A stretch of 23,594 nucleotides of DNA from JACPIN01 sp964367085. GTDB lineage: Archaea; Nanobdellota; Nanobdellia; SCGC-AAA011-G17; ARS1403. The position numbers and the translations under genes were made by a program. Shown here one piece after another: positions 1 through 7,976 of the stretch. The stretch lies in assembly GCA_964367085.1 (NCBI GenBank), contig CAYIWL010000009.1:1-23594 (forward strand), in the 5' to 3' direction. Within the stretch, counting starts at the first letter, position 1; each line of letters starts with the position of its first letter. The notes under the pieces were generated by a model. That model saw only the letters and a list, made by a program, of their open reading frames with translations, was not told where the DNA came from and ran no database searches.

Positions 1-182
1 ACACCGATACTGTTCTCTTTATGCAAAAAAATATTCTGACCAACACCGCATCCAAAATCCAAAACATTTCCTTTTAAGTATTTCCAATAAAATTTATCGG
101 CACATTTGGCTCTAAATAAATAATAACAATCGTTGTTCAACAAATTTTTGTGAACGATAGAATGGTAGTCTTTTTCGTACAT
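1..182 (-). CDS. SAM-dependent methyltransferase, N-terminal part (runs off the window)
   Basis: Reading from an ATG at 182 on the minus strand, 60 codons stay open to the window edge, so only the N-terminus is present. Residues about 41-50 read VLDFGCGVGQ, the glycine-rich motif I of Rossmann-fold class I methyltransferases, which binds S-adenosylmethionine. The start lies 9 nt after the STT3 stop, so the gene is probably co-transcribed with it. A GGAGGT lies about 15 nt upstream of the ATG, inside the last STT3 codons, a little far for an ideal Shine-Dalgarno site. Co-transcription with an oligosaccharyltransferase hints at methylation of a sugar, lipid carrier or other envelope component, but the substrate cannot be read from this fragment. 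The methyltransferase fold is well supported; the role is inference. Confidence 0.72.
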   Translation of the reverse strand, partial: MYEKDYHSIVHKNLLNNDCYYLFRAKCADKFYWKYLKGNVLDFGCGVGQNIFLHKENSIG

Positions 183-191
183 TTTTTATTT

Positions 192-3127
192 TTAATACCT
201 CCCATCGAGGCTCATTACTTTTGGATTAGGTAGTACATCTTGGTAATAATATTCTGGAACTACTAAGTTTGTTGGATAACTAACTTCCCAGATCTTTAAA
301 GGTCCTATAACTCTTCCATAATATAGAGCTAAAGGTAACTGACTTTCATCAGTATATACCAATTCAAAATATTTTCCAGATTTTCCAAACAAGTAAAGTT
401 GGGCAAAGTTGGTTCTCTTAACTTTTTCAGAAACATATAATGCAGCTCCCGTAGGATTAAGATTGTTTCCATTGACAGAAGGGATTATCATCAAACATCC
501 TTTTAACCCAACTTGGTTAAACTGAACCTCTTCTCCATTAGCAAAAATGCATTCTAGTGGAATCTGTTTCTGTTGACCATTGTTAAAGACAATAGCTTGA
601 GGGCCTTCTATGACAGTAGTACCATTAATATTTTTAGTCGGGACAAAGAACCCGACAATCACAGCTTTTCCTTTGGGGAATAATTCTCCTCTGTAGGTAA
701 AATCCCAATCAACAGGTGTAGCCCCGACATATGTATGTACAGTATATTCTCTAGTCTCCTGAATCTTGCCAGGATCTAATTGAAATGGAGGAAGCCAAGA
801 ATATCTATCCCAGTTTTCATCAGACCCTATAGAAGAAAAAGCAGGAAACTTTCCAATTTCGTCAGATACAATCAATAAATGAGTTACATTATGGGCCTTT
901 AAGAATTCCAGAGCTTCAATTTCATTTTGTCCAGTTAAGACAACTCTTCCCATAAAATGATTTAAGCTTGCTTTGGCATTTCCACCATCAGTAACTGTAG
1001 CTCTTCCAAAATTTGTCTGCACCCAATAGCCATAATCCCACCAGTGCGAAAAAACAGCATCATCCTCAGTATTCTCCCTGACCCATTTTCCAGCAACTTG
1101 CCATTGCTGGTTATATCCGGAGCCAGTAAATTTCGCCTGGTTTAACGTTCTCTTCGAATGATCCATGATTATACCGTTATCAAGCAGACCATAAGCAAAA
1201 GACGGCACCAAAGTAAAAGGGTTTAGATATAAGAGGAATATTAATATCCATAATGAGATCTTATAAATATCTTTTTTCATTTTTCTTGAATAATCAAATA
1301 ATTTTATTCCAAAGTATGCCGCTAAAAGAGAAACAATTGTGGAAAAAATAAACAGCAATCTTATAGCNNNNNNNNNNNNNNNNNNNNNNNNNNNNNNNNN
1401 NNNNNNNNNNNNNNNNNNNNNNNNNNNNNNNNNNNNNNNNNNNNNNNNNNNNNNNNNNNNNNNNNNNTATAATCAAGTTTCAAGTCAGAAATTTTCTCAT
1501 AGGAATCTTTGTCTTTATAATATGTATAGATGTAATAGCCTACATAGCTAAAGATAATTAATAGCATCCCGCCGAAATACATTATGTTGAGCGCAAAAAA
1601 ATTCTCTCCATTTAAGGTAAAAGACTCACCAGCCCTAGTTTTGAAGAGTAAAATAAATAAAAAGATTATATAAACGGATGCAATGATCTTTAACCATCGA
1701 AAAAATCTTTCCTTGTTATCTTTATATAGATTATAATACAGCAGGAAAATAATCACACCAACCAAAAGCAGAGATTTAAAAAATAATTCTGTGGCAGCTG
1801 TTCCATCTCCCAAAATCGGGGATTGAGCAAATCTACTAAAACTAAATCCAAAAATAAATAATAAATAGATTACCAATCCAAAATCCTTCTTCTTTTCATC
1901 AAGATTTTTTAACAAGTAAAAAACGATCAATACAGAACCAAAAACATAAATCCAGAAAAATTTCCACGAAACCATATTAATAAAATCAGTCAAATAAGGC
2001 TGATGTGCTTCTGCAACAGTCAACTGCCATCTATCATTTCCGAATGGTGCGGTTAAGGTCACATATACCTGCTCCAATTGGCTAAAAAGAAAATTTGGGC
2101 CCATCCAAGCCGTTACAAATATAATCCCTAATACGATGACAAAAATCAATGAAAATATTTTATAAGGAAATTTTGTTTTATTTTCTATTTTCTTTTCAAG
2201 CTTGTATTTTAATATCAAGAAATTAAACAATCCAGAAAAAAGAGAAGCTGTTGCAACAGCTCCAAAATACGCTCCGATTATATTATTAAGATGATAATTT
2301 TTAAATAGGATCATCATTAAGTAAAATAATACATACCATGAACAATATGTAAAAAAAAATTCCCTTTTGAATTTCAAGAATACAAAACTTATCAATCCAG
2401 TTAACCCAATAATGCTTACAAGAAATGCATATCCTCCCCAAACTAATCCCATCAATGCCGTCGATAGTCCGGACAATACACCAAAGGTTAAGCTCTTCTT
2501 CAGTTTTTCTGACTTCCAACCTAAAACAAAGAAGTATAATGCAGCAAAAAAGAAAACCATTCCCAAAGCTTCCTTGTCCCCTACCCCCGAAATAGTTCTA
2601 AACAAATAAGGGGGGATTATTGTCAACAACAAACTAGACACTATTGCTATCCTATAATCAAATATCTTTCTCACCAATAAAAAGAAAAAGATCAATCCGA
2701 TAACGAAAGCAAATGGAGGGTAAAGGACTTGCGCATATCCAACTGTGACAGAAGAATCAAAAAAATTCAAAAACTTGTAGAGGTAAGCAATCGCGTAACT
2801 TAACAGCTTAAAATCAATCAGGTTCTCAAATCCCCAAGGATAATAACGCATGAAATCAATATCCATTAATTTCCCATTTTCAACTATGTGTCGTGCATAT
2901 CTTAGAAAAGCAGTTGCATCAGGATCTGCTTGAATAAAATCTCCAGTAGTCACATCTTTCAATAAAGGAATATTTCTAGTCCTTATCCAAAACCCAAACC
3001 ATGCAATCAAAGCAAAGATACTCCAAATCAACCATTTTTTGTCTTTCTTCAGGTAATCAAAAAATTTCTGCTTCCTCTTTTCTAGGGGATCATCTTTAAA
3101 AGCTTCTTTTGCAGAATCAACTTCCAT
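192..3127 (-). CDS. aglB: STT3/AglB-type oligosaccharyltransferase, interrupted by an assembly gap
   Basis: This is the catalytic subunit of protein N-glycosylation. It transfers a lipid-linked oligosaccharide to asparagine of Asn-X-Ser/Thr on the outer face of the membrane. The upstream part (3127-1468) is highly hydrophobic with many membrane segments. It carries the first acidic motif (DPDATAF, about residues 68-74) and the second (GVGDKEA, about 183-189), which bind metal and the lipid donor. The downstream part (1367-192) holds the WWDYG signature at 1029-1043 and a soluble C-terminal domain. A D-E-I-G-K stretch after it may be the DK-type motif. The ATG at 3127 is chosen over a TTG at 3133 because a TATA box is centred 27 nt upstream of it. 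The two halves are in different frames across the 100-N gap, which reflects an arbitrary gap length rather than a true frameshift. The total is about 980 residues, long but within the archaeal range. Confidence 0.93.
1368..1467. other. Assembly gap (100 Ns) inside STT3
   Basis: Exactly 100 undetermined bases, the usual placeholder for a gap of unknown size. The codon phase before and after requires a true gap length congruent to 2 modulo 3, so 100 cannot be the real length if the gene is intact. Confidence 0.99.
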
Positions 3128-3148
3128 TCCCAAAAACCAAGAACAAAA

Positions 3149-3158
3149 CTTTAAATAT
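3149..3158 (-). promoter_or_regulatory. TATA box for STT3
   Basis: On the minus strand this reads ATATTTAAAG, centred 27 nt upstream of the ATG at 3127. This is the position expected when transcription starts at or next to the start codon. Confidence 0.6.
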
Positions 3159-3166
3159 CTTCCTAA

Positions 3167-4246
3167 TTATTTTAGATCATGCTTTCTTATCTCTATCTTT
3201 CCAGATTCAGCAACTAATACAACTTCTTCTCCCTCTTCAAATCCTGACATTCTAGTCATCAGCTCAGGCAGCCTTATCTTCCCCGCTTTAATCTCTAAAT
3301 TAGTCAGAACTTCTCTCTCGCCTTCAGCTTTAACACCTTTCATTATTTCCTCATACCCTTTGTTGTTTTCCTTCTCTTTGAGTTCTATAGTTTGCTTATG
3401 CAAGAACTCAGCAATGGATTTTGCAACGTTTTTTTTTGTAGCATTCATTATACCGCGCAATCCTGGACTTAGATTAACCTCTATCACCATATTTCCTCTA
3501 ACGCTTTCAAGCATATCGACGCCGCAGATATCAGCATGAACAGCTTTAGCAGATTTTAGAGCAATGTTTTCAGAATCGTAATCGAGCTCGTATGCAATTC
3601 CAATTCCGCCCTGATGAATATTACTTCTTATCTCGCCAGCTCTTCCTTTCCTTTTCATGCTTGCAACAACTTTCTTTCCCGTAACAATTGCCCTTATATC
3701 AGTAGCTTCTGTTTCTATATATTCCTGCAAGATAACCGGCTGCTTTAAACTCTCTAAAGTGTCGAGCATTGATCTTGTGCTTGCCAGAGAATCAGCACTC
3801 ATAACGCCTTTCCCCTGAGACCCGCTTGGCACTTTCATAATAATTGGGAAATGAACCTCTTCAAGCATTCTTTTAGCAGCCTTCATAGTAGCAGCCAGAT
3901 ATGTTTTAGGAACTTTAACTCCTGCTTTCTGCAATGCCAAAATAGTTAGAAATTTATCATGCGCTATTGTAAATGCATCTGGCTGAAATGGCATGTAAGT
4001 GTTTTTATTTTGAAGGATAGAGGTCAAGCTTCTCTGCAGCAATGCATAATTAAAACTTCCACGAATGTAAACACAATCATATTCTTTTATCGGCTTTTTT
4101 TCATATAGAACTTCGCGGTCTTTAGAGCCTGCTTCAATCTCAATTTTTCTGATATCTAGCAAATCAACGTGGTCAAAAAGCCCTTTTGCTTCTTTTCCGA
4201 TCAGCTCACTGCTTGTTCCCCCCAAGCTTATAATTGCCAATCTCAT
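3167..4246 (-). CDS. RimK-type ATP-grasp ligase with C-terminal AbrB-like domain
   Basis: A 359-residue ATP-grasp protein of the RimK family. These enzymes use ATP to form an amide bond between a carboxylate (often a glutamate side chain or protein C-terminus) and an amino acid. Visible are the nucleotide-binding lysine and glycine loop (IMKVPSGSQGKG, about 136-147), LQEYIE (173-178), a DIRAIVTG strand (183-190), the GGIG loop (213-216), CGVDM (241-245) and the metal-binding EVN (256-258). After a charged linker, residues about 312-355 (IKAGKIRLPELMTRM followed by EEGEEVVLV) resemble a SpoVT/AbrB swapped-hairpin domain, unusual for a RimK. The start overlaps the stop of the upstream protease gene by ATGA, implying translational coupling. 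The RimK-protease pairing is a known conserved neighbourhood. The substrate is unknown. Confidence 0.85.
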   Translation of the reverse strand: MRLAIISLGGTSSELIGKEAKGLFDHVDLLDIRKIEIEAGSKDREVLYEKKPIKEYDCVYIRGSFNYALLQRSLTSILQNKNTYMPFQPDAFTIAHDKFLTILALQKAGVKVPKTYLAATMKAAKRMLEEVHFPIIMKVPSGSQGKGVMSADSLASTRSMLDTLESLKQPVILQEYIETEATDIRAIVTGKKVVASMKRKGRAGEIRSNIHQGGIGIAYELDYDSENIALKSAKAVHADICGVDMLESVRGNMVIEVNLSPGLRGIMNATKKNVAKSIAEFLHKQTIELKEKENNKGYEEIMKGVKAEGEREVLTNLEIKAGKIRLPELMTRMSGFEEGEEVVLVAESGKIEIRKHDLK

Positions 4247-4569
4247 TTATTAGGATCTATTAAGAAGCCTTTTTTTAAAGCTTCCCTCCCCACTAAAAAG
4301 TCGTATTTCATCTCTTTTCTGTCACTCAAATTTATTTTAACTAAGAGCTTCTTTCCTTTTAACTCAATTTCCTTTAGAACAACCTGGCGAATACTTCTTC
4401 CATGAGCGCTTCTGTATTTATGATTCCCAATTATCGGGCCTAGTTTCAACTCCTTTGCCAAGTTTTTATCTATACTGCATCTCCTAGCTCCGGTATCTAT
4501 CCTTGCTGCAATCTCCTTTCCATTTATCTTTACTTTTTCAACCAATCCCAGAATAAGCTTTTCACTCAT
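4243..4569 (-). CDS. RimK-associated retropepsin-like (clan AA) protease
   Basis: A 108-residue protein of the single-domain aspartic-protease-like family often called putative ATP-dependent zinc protease, which accompanies RimK genes. The catalytic-type motif ARIDTGARRCSID (about 22-34) contains D-T-G-A, and a VGREAL segment (about 93-98) matches the second conserved block of retropepsins. At this length it should act as a homodimer. It is first in a two-gene operon with the RimK ligase, overlapping by 4 nt. A plausible role is trimming or reversing the amino-acid tails that the ligase adds, an inference from the conserved pairing. A TATA box centred 26-27 nt upstream of the ATG at 4569 supports this start. 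Family assignment is strong; the exact activity is not established from sequence. Confidence 0.85.
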   Translation of the reverse strand: MSEKLILGLVEKVKINGKEIAARIDTGARRCSIDKNLAKELKLGPIIGNHKYRSAHGRSIRQVVLKEIELKGKKLLVKINLSDRKEMKYDFLVGREALKKGFLIDPNK

Positions 4570-4590
4570 GTTCTTTGCTAATGAAAATTC

Positions 4591-4603
4591 TTATTTAAAT
4601 TTT
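4591..4603 (-). promoter_or_regulatory. TATA box for the protease-RimK operon
   Basis: The plus strand reads TTATTTAAATTTT, centred about 27 nt upstream of the minus-strand ATG at 4569. The rest of 4604-4687 shows no gene or clear site. Confidence 0.6.
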
Positions 4604-4687
4604 TCCAAAAAAAAATATTTAGGAACATGGACAACTGCGTTTTCCATCCGCCTTTCCTCGAGCCCTTTTAGAAAAATCTCCATAAGG

Positions 4688-4697
4688 TTTATAAAAT
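4688..4697 (+). promoter_or_regulatory. TATA box for the small membrane ORF pair
   Basis: TTTATAAAAT, about 44 nt upstream of the ATG at 4736. This predicts a leader of roughly 15-20 nt, which contains a weak AAAGG ribosome-binding site. Confidence 0.5.
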
Positions 4698-4735
4698 CTA
4701 TTGCCTTTACAGAAAGAAATTGATTAAAGGCAAAA

Positions 4736-4909
4736 ATGGATAATAAAGGAAACACAAAATTGAGTCTGGCTTTTGACATATCTGGAATTGCTTTGATAAT
4801 TGTAGCTATTGTTATTGTTAAGCTTGCGGCTCAGCCACTTGTTGAAATTCTTGCTGGAGTATTGGCAACAGTTGGTTTTGGGCTGATAGCGGGGGCGAAA
4901 TATGTCTGA
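4736..4909 (+). CDS. Small two-helix membrane protein (57 aa), unknown function
   Basis: An ATG at 4736 opens 57 codons ending in TGA. The protein begins with a polar stretch (MDNKGNTK) and then has two hydrophobic stretches, about residues 11-31 and 36-53, with a small turn containing KLAAQP. This is a typical two-helix small membrane protein. A TATA box lies 44 nt upstream and AAAGG precedes the start. The next small gene begins inside its last codons (8-nt overlap), so the two are probably translated together. I do not recognise a family. Support comes from composition, promoter placement and the overlap with a second hydrophobic ORF. It lies upstream of the AI-2E permease, which has its own TATA box. 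Confidence 0.55.
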   Translation: MDNKGNTKLSLAFDISGIALIIVAIVIVKLAAQPLVEILAGVLATVGFGLIAGAKYV

Positions 4910-5036
4910 AATAATAAGCGTGCAAAATTGGATACTCCTATTAGAAACAATTATATTATTCATGGCATCTAAGAAAATGGTCCTAATCTATTTCCTAATG
5001 GCATTGTTAAGCGTCATAGTATTTTTCTTTGTTTAA
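4902..5036 (+). CDS. Small membrane protein (44 aa), unknown function
   Basis: The ATG at 4902 overlaps the end of the preceding small gene, and the reading frame runs 44 codons to TAA. The protein is almost entirely hydrophobic after a short polar N-terminus. Two candidate membrane helices, about 10-21 and 26-44, are separated by a SKK turn, so it may cross the membrane twice or form one long hairpin. A G-rich stretch (GCGGGGGCG) just upstream may serve as a ribosome-binding site. No family recognised. Short hydrophobic ORFs can occur by chance in AT-rich DNA, but the tight overlap and absence of any competing gene favour a real product. Confidence 0.45.
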   Translation: MSEIISVQNWILLLETIILFMASKKMVLIYFLMALLSVIVFFFV

Positions 5037-5071
5037 ATTTACTAAAAATATTTACAAATAAAAAAGCAATG

Positions 5072-5079
5072 TTTATAAG
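5072..5079 (+). promoter_or_regulatory. TATA box for the AI-2E family permease
   Basis: TTTATAAG centred about 27 nt upstream of the ATG at 5102, predicting a leaderless transcript. Confidence 0.6.
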
Positions 5080-5101
5080 ATTGGGAAACTAATAAGTTGA
5101 G

Positions 5102-6079
5102 ATGAAAAAGCCGCTGATATTTATCGTGACTCTTTTAATACTAATCTATTTGTCTTTTCTTACGATAAAGCCTCTGTTCACCGCAATACTTTCTAGTTTC
5201 ATCCTTGCATTTGTATTCTATCCTTTTTACTCAAGATTAAACCGGAAAGTTGGGAACAAGGATTTATGTGCATTGCTAACAATACTGATTGTGCTGCTGT
5301 TGATTATCATCCCAACTGTTTTTGTAACAAACGCTCTTGCTAAAGAATCTATAGATCTCTATCATAAAGTTAAGGATAAAGATTTTCTAAGTGTGATCTC
5401 CAAATATTTCGAGCCAGGGCTGCAGCAATATATTGACGGGATATTAAACGGGGCGATTCTTTATATTGTAGGATTAACTTCCAATTTCATATTAGCAATC
5501 CCTGATATAGCCCTAAGCTTCTTTGTTACAATCTTTCTTACTTATTATTTATTAAAAGAATCCCAGACATTTATAGATACTGCAAAAAAATACATGCCAT
5601 TTAAAGAAAGTGTTAAGGGACAAATCCTTGGAAGATTCGGAAAGATAACGAGAGCAATTGTATTTGGGACAATATTCACTGCAATTTTGCAAGGAGTTTT
5701 AGGAGGGATAGGTTTTGCTTTATTTTCAATCCCTTCTCCTGCACTTTGGGGATTTGTTATGGCAGTGGTTTCAATAATACCCCTATTAGGAACTGCAATC
5801 GTATGGTTTCCTGCCGGGATAATTCAACTTGCACAGCAAAACTATTTTTCAGGCATCGGGATATTATTGTTCGGCGCTTTAATTGTTGGAACGGTAGATA
5901 ATATCCTCAAACCAAAACTCATGGGAAAAAGAGCAGATGTTCATCCTGCGATTATCCTTATCGGCATTCTTGGCGGGATAAAATTACTCGGATTTATCGG
6001 GTTGGTAATTGGGCCGTTGATACTTGCAACTGCTGCAGAGTTAGTTAAAATAGAAACTAGAACAAGGCCGGAGTTATAA
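5102..6079 (+). CDS. AI-2E family transporter (permease)
   Basis: A 325-residue polytopic membrane protein of the AI-2E transporter family, whose members export small molecules or exchange ions such as Na+/H+. N-terminal paired helices (about 5-45) are followed by a third at about 57-78. A more polar region comes next (about 80-150). The conserved C-terminal half contains PSPALWGFVMAVVSIIPLLG (about 214-233) and the ending block DNILKPKLMGKRADVHPAII (about 271-290), both hallmark segments. The transported substrate cannot be inferred; despite the family name, autoinducer-2 transport is not implied in archaea. Its 3' end overlaps the convergent SpoIIM-like gene by 23 bp. The leaderless-type TATA spacing supports the ATG at 5102. 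Confidence 0.88.
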   Translation: MKKPLIFIVTLLILIYLSFLTIKPLFTAILSSFILAFVFYPFYSRLNRKVGNKDLCALLTILIVLLLIIIPTVFVTNALAKESIDLYHKVKDKDFLSVISKYFEPGLQQYIDGILNGAILYIVGLTSNFILAIPDIALSFFVTIFLTYYLLKESQTFIDTAKKYMPFKESVKGQILGRFGKITRAIVFGTIFTAILQGVLGGIGFALFSIPSPALWGFVMAVVSIIPLLGTAIVWFPAGIIQLAQQNYFSGIGILLFGALIVGTVDNILKPKLMGKRADVHPAIILIGILGGIKLLGFIGLVIGPLILATAAELVKIETRTRPEL

Positions 6080-6908
6080 AGACTTCAATCAGAGCAGCGA
6101 TAAATAATACTAAAATTGCAATGACGATTAAATCCATTGAATCATATAATATCTTGTTGAAATTCTTGCTTCCAAAATCATGTCTTATGACTGCTATCGA
6201 AATTATTCCTCCTGCTAATCCTGCCGCAAAATAAGCCAGGATTTCCGGAATCCCATGGATCATATATCTCATTAATCCAAGACTGCTGACATGAAAATAT
6301 CCTGTGAGTTTCCCAAGACCAGCTGCTTCGGCATAGCTTGCAACATTATTTCTAATGAAAGTTCCGATTGCTGCGGCGATGACAGATGAATTCCATGTTA
6401 GAATAAAAATTGCGCCTGCCCCGAATAAGAAAGCAAACATAATGCAGAAGATCATGACTTTAATATTATTGCTAAATATCTGCATCACAAAACCTGTTCC
6501 TGTGCTAAAACTCGTTACTGCGCCTGCATTTATGCTTCTTATAGTTTCCAGCTGGACATTAAACATGTTAGAAACAGTACTTTCAGGAAGGACGACAAAC
6601 CACAAAGAAAAAGCGATTGTATATCCCAAAAACATAAACATTAAAACTGCCAATGCCTTACCGTGCTCTTTCAATAGTAATCTTTCACTTCTATCGCTTG
6701 TATCTTTTTTTTCTTCAATTGCAATAAGCGTATAAACAACTGGGATGCTGGCAAATACAGTTAAAAAGACCATAACCAAACTTGCATAATCGTGAAATAT
6801 CCACAAGCTCAGGAAAACTGCAATAGATGCATACAAGAAACCAAGGAAAAGCATTTCCCACGGCCGGCCCTCTGCCTTAGCGGGATTCACTAAGCTTTCA
6901 ATCACCAT
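6057..6908 (-). CDS. SpoIIM-like (stage II sporulation protein M family) membrane protein
   Basis: A 283-residue membrane protein of the SpoIIM/DUF95 family, which is widespread in non-sporulating archaea. About six hydrophobic segments are visible. The family core runs from IFSNNIKVMIF (about 144-154), through FGAGAIFIL (162-170) and SSVIAAAIG (174-182), to the HGIPEILAYFAAGLAGG block (218-234), in which the HG-x-x-E signature is intact. The molecular function is unknown in archaea; roles in membrane remodelling or transport are only suggestions. It stands alone on the minus strand, convergent with the AI-2E gene and divergent from rfcS. The ATG at 6908 fits a TATA box centred 26 nt upstream. 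Confidence 0.86.
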   Translation of the reverse strand: MVIESLVNPAKAEGRPWEMLFLGFLYASIAVFLSLWIFHDYASLVMVFLTVFASIPVVYTLIAIEEKKDTSDRSERLLLKEHGKALAVLMFMFLGYTIAFSLWFVVLPESTVSNMFNVQLETIRSINAGAVTSFSTGTGFVMQIFSNNIKVMIFCIMFAFLFGAGAIFILTWNSSVIAAAIGTFIRNNVASYAEAAGLGKLTGYFHVSSLGLMRYMIHGIPEILAYFAAGLAGGIISIAVIRHDFGSKNFNKILYDSMDLIVIAILVLFIAALIEVFITPALF

Positions 6909-6927
6909 TCAATATGTTTTTCCCTTG

Positions 6928-6939
6928 AAATTTAAATAC
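6928..6939 (-). promoter_or_regulatory. TATA box for the SpoIIM-like gene
   Basis: The minus strand reads GTATTTAAATTT with its centre about 26 nt upstream of the ATG at 6908. Confidence 0.6.
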
Positions 6940-6987
6940 TTTTCCAACTTTGACAGTAACAGTGCATACTTAACTGAAACACACAAA

Positions 6988-6997
6988 TTTATTTAAA
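6988..6997 (+). promoter_or_regulatory. TATA box for the rfcS-rfcL-OB operon
   Basis: TTTATTTAAA centred about 27 nt upstream of the ATG at 7020. No ribosome-binding site precedes that ATG, consistent with a leaderless mRNA. Confidence 0.62.
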
Positions 6998-7019
6998 GTT
7001 TGTTTTTGGATTTTTACTC

Positions 7020-7976
7020 ATGCAGGATTCAAGCATCTGGATAGAGAAATTCAGGCCGAGAAAGTTTGAAGACATCATCGGGCAGGAAGTGATTGTTAGA
7101 AGGATAAAAGCCTTTGTTGAAAGTAAGAACATACCTCATTTGTTATTAGCTGGCCCTCCGGGGGTTGGGAAATCTACGATTGCCTTAGTCATAGCTAAAG
7201 AACTATTTGGAGAGAACTGGAGAGATAATTTTTTGGAATTAAATGCGAGCAATGACCGAGGAATAGACGTTGTGAGGAATACTATAAAAGATTTTGCGAG
7301 AACCAAATCCATTGGGAATGCCCCCTTCAAGATAATACTTTTAGATGAAAGCGATTCCTTAACTAGAGATGCTCAGCAGGCTTTAAGGAGGACTATGGAA
7401 CAATATTCCAGCACTTGCAGATTTGTACTTTCATGCAATTATTCTTCAAGGATCTTGGATCCTATTCAGAGCAGATGCACCATCTTTAGGTTTAAGCCGC
7501 TTAGTAAGGAGGAAATAAATAAAATCATTGACCGGATTTCTAAAGAAGAAAAATTAAAAGTTGATGAGAAAGCGAGAGACGCACTTGTATATGTTTCTTC
7601 GGGAGATGCAAGAAGACTAGAAAATGTAATGCAGAGCTGCAACATTATCGACAAAAAGATAACAGAAGAATTAGTTTATGAGATTGTAAGCGCTGCCAAA
7701 CCGAAAGAAATCAAAGAGATACTTGAGTTTGCAGTCGACGGAAAATTCTCACATGCCAAGGAAAAACTGCTAGATGTTATGCTGAAACACGGCTTAAGCG
7801 GATTAGATATTATTAAACAGATACAAGGTGAGATTTGGAATCTAAAAATCCCAGACAACAAAAAAATTGAGCTCGTTGACAAATGCGGTGAAATTGAATT
7901 CAGAATGGTTGAAGGCAGCGATGAATATGTCCAGCTTGAAGCACTGATAGCCAGCTTTATGAAAAATGAAAGATGA
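7020..7976 (+). CDS. rfcS: Replication factor C small subunit (clamp loader)
   Basis: A 318-residue AAA+ ATPase that, with the large subunit, loads the PCNA sliding clamp onto primed DNA. The N-terminal box WIEKFRPRKFEDIIGQ (7-22) is the classical RFC opening. Walker A is GPPGVGKS (45-52), Walker B is LLDESD (107-112), sensor 1 falls at SCN (138-140) and the SRC arginine-finger motif is at 151-153. Walker B reads DESD rather than the commoner DEAD. A C-terminal helical collar domain follows. It is the first gene of an operon; its stop overlaps the rfcL start by ATGA. Length and motifs are those of an ordinary archaeal RfcS. Confidence 0.97.
   Translation: MQDSSIWIEKFRPRKFEDIIGQEVIVRRIKAFVESKNIPHLLLAGPPGVGKSTIALVIAKELFGENWRDNFLELNASNDRGIDVVRNTIKDFARTKSIGNAPFKIILLDESDSLTRDAQQALRRTMEQYSSTCRFVLSCNYSSRILDPIQSRCTIFRFKPLSKEEINKIIDRISKEEKLKVDEKARDALVYVSSGDARRLENVMQSCNIIDKKITEELVYEIVSAAKPKEIKEILEFAVDGKFSHAKEKLLDVMLKHGLSGLDIIKQIQGEIWNLKIPDNKKIELVDKCGEIEFRMVEGSDEYVQLEALIASFMKNER

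Noticed and set aside
1294..1551. Reading frames running through the N gap on both strands
   Set aside because: Their coding potential comes from undetermined bases; they are artefacts of the gap inside STT3.
3128..3133. TTG start two codons before the chosen STT3 ATG
   Set aside because: TATA spacing fits the ATG at 3127, and TTG would be a weaker start.
4591..4963. Minus-strand reading frames across the small membrane ORFs
   Set aside because: They have low-complexity, Asn/Ser-rich translations without motifs; the plus-strand hydrophobic ORFs with promoter and overlap are more convincing.
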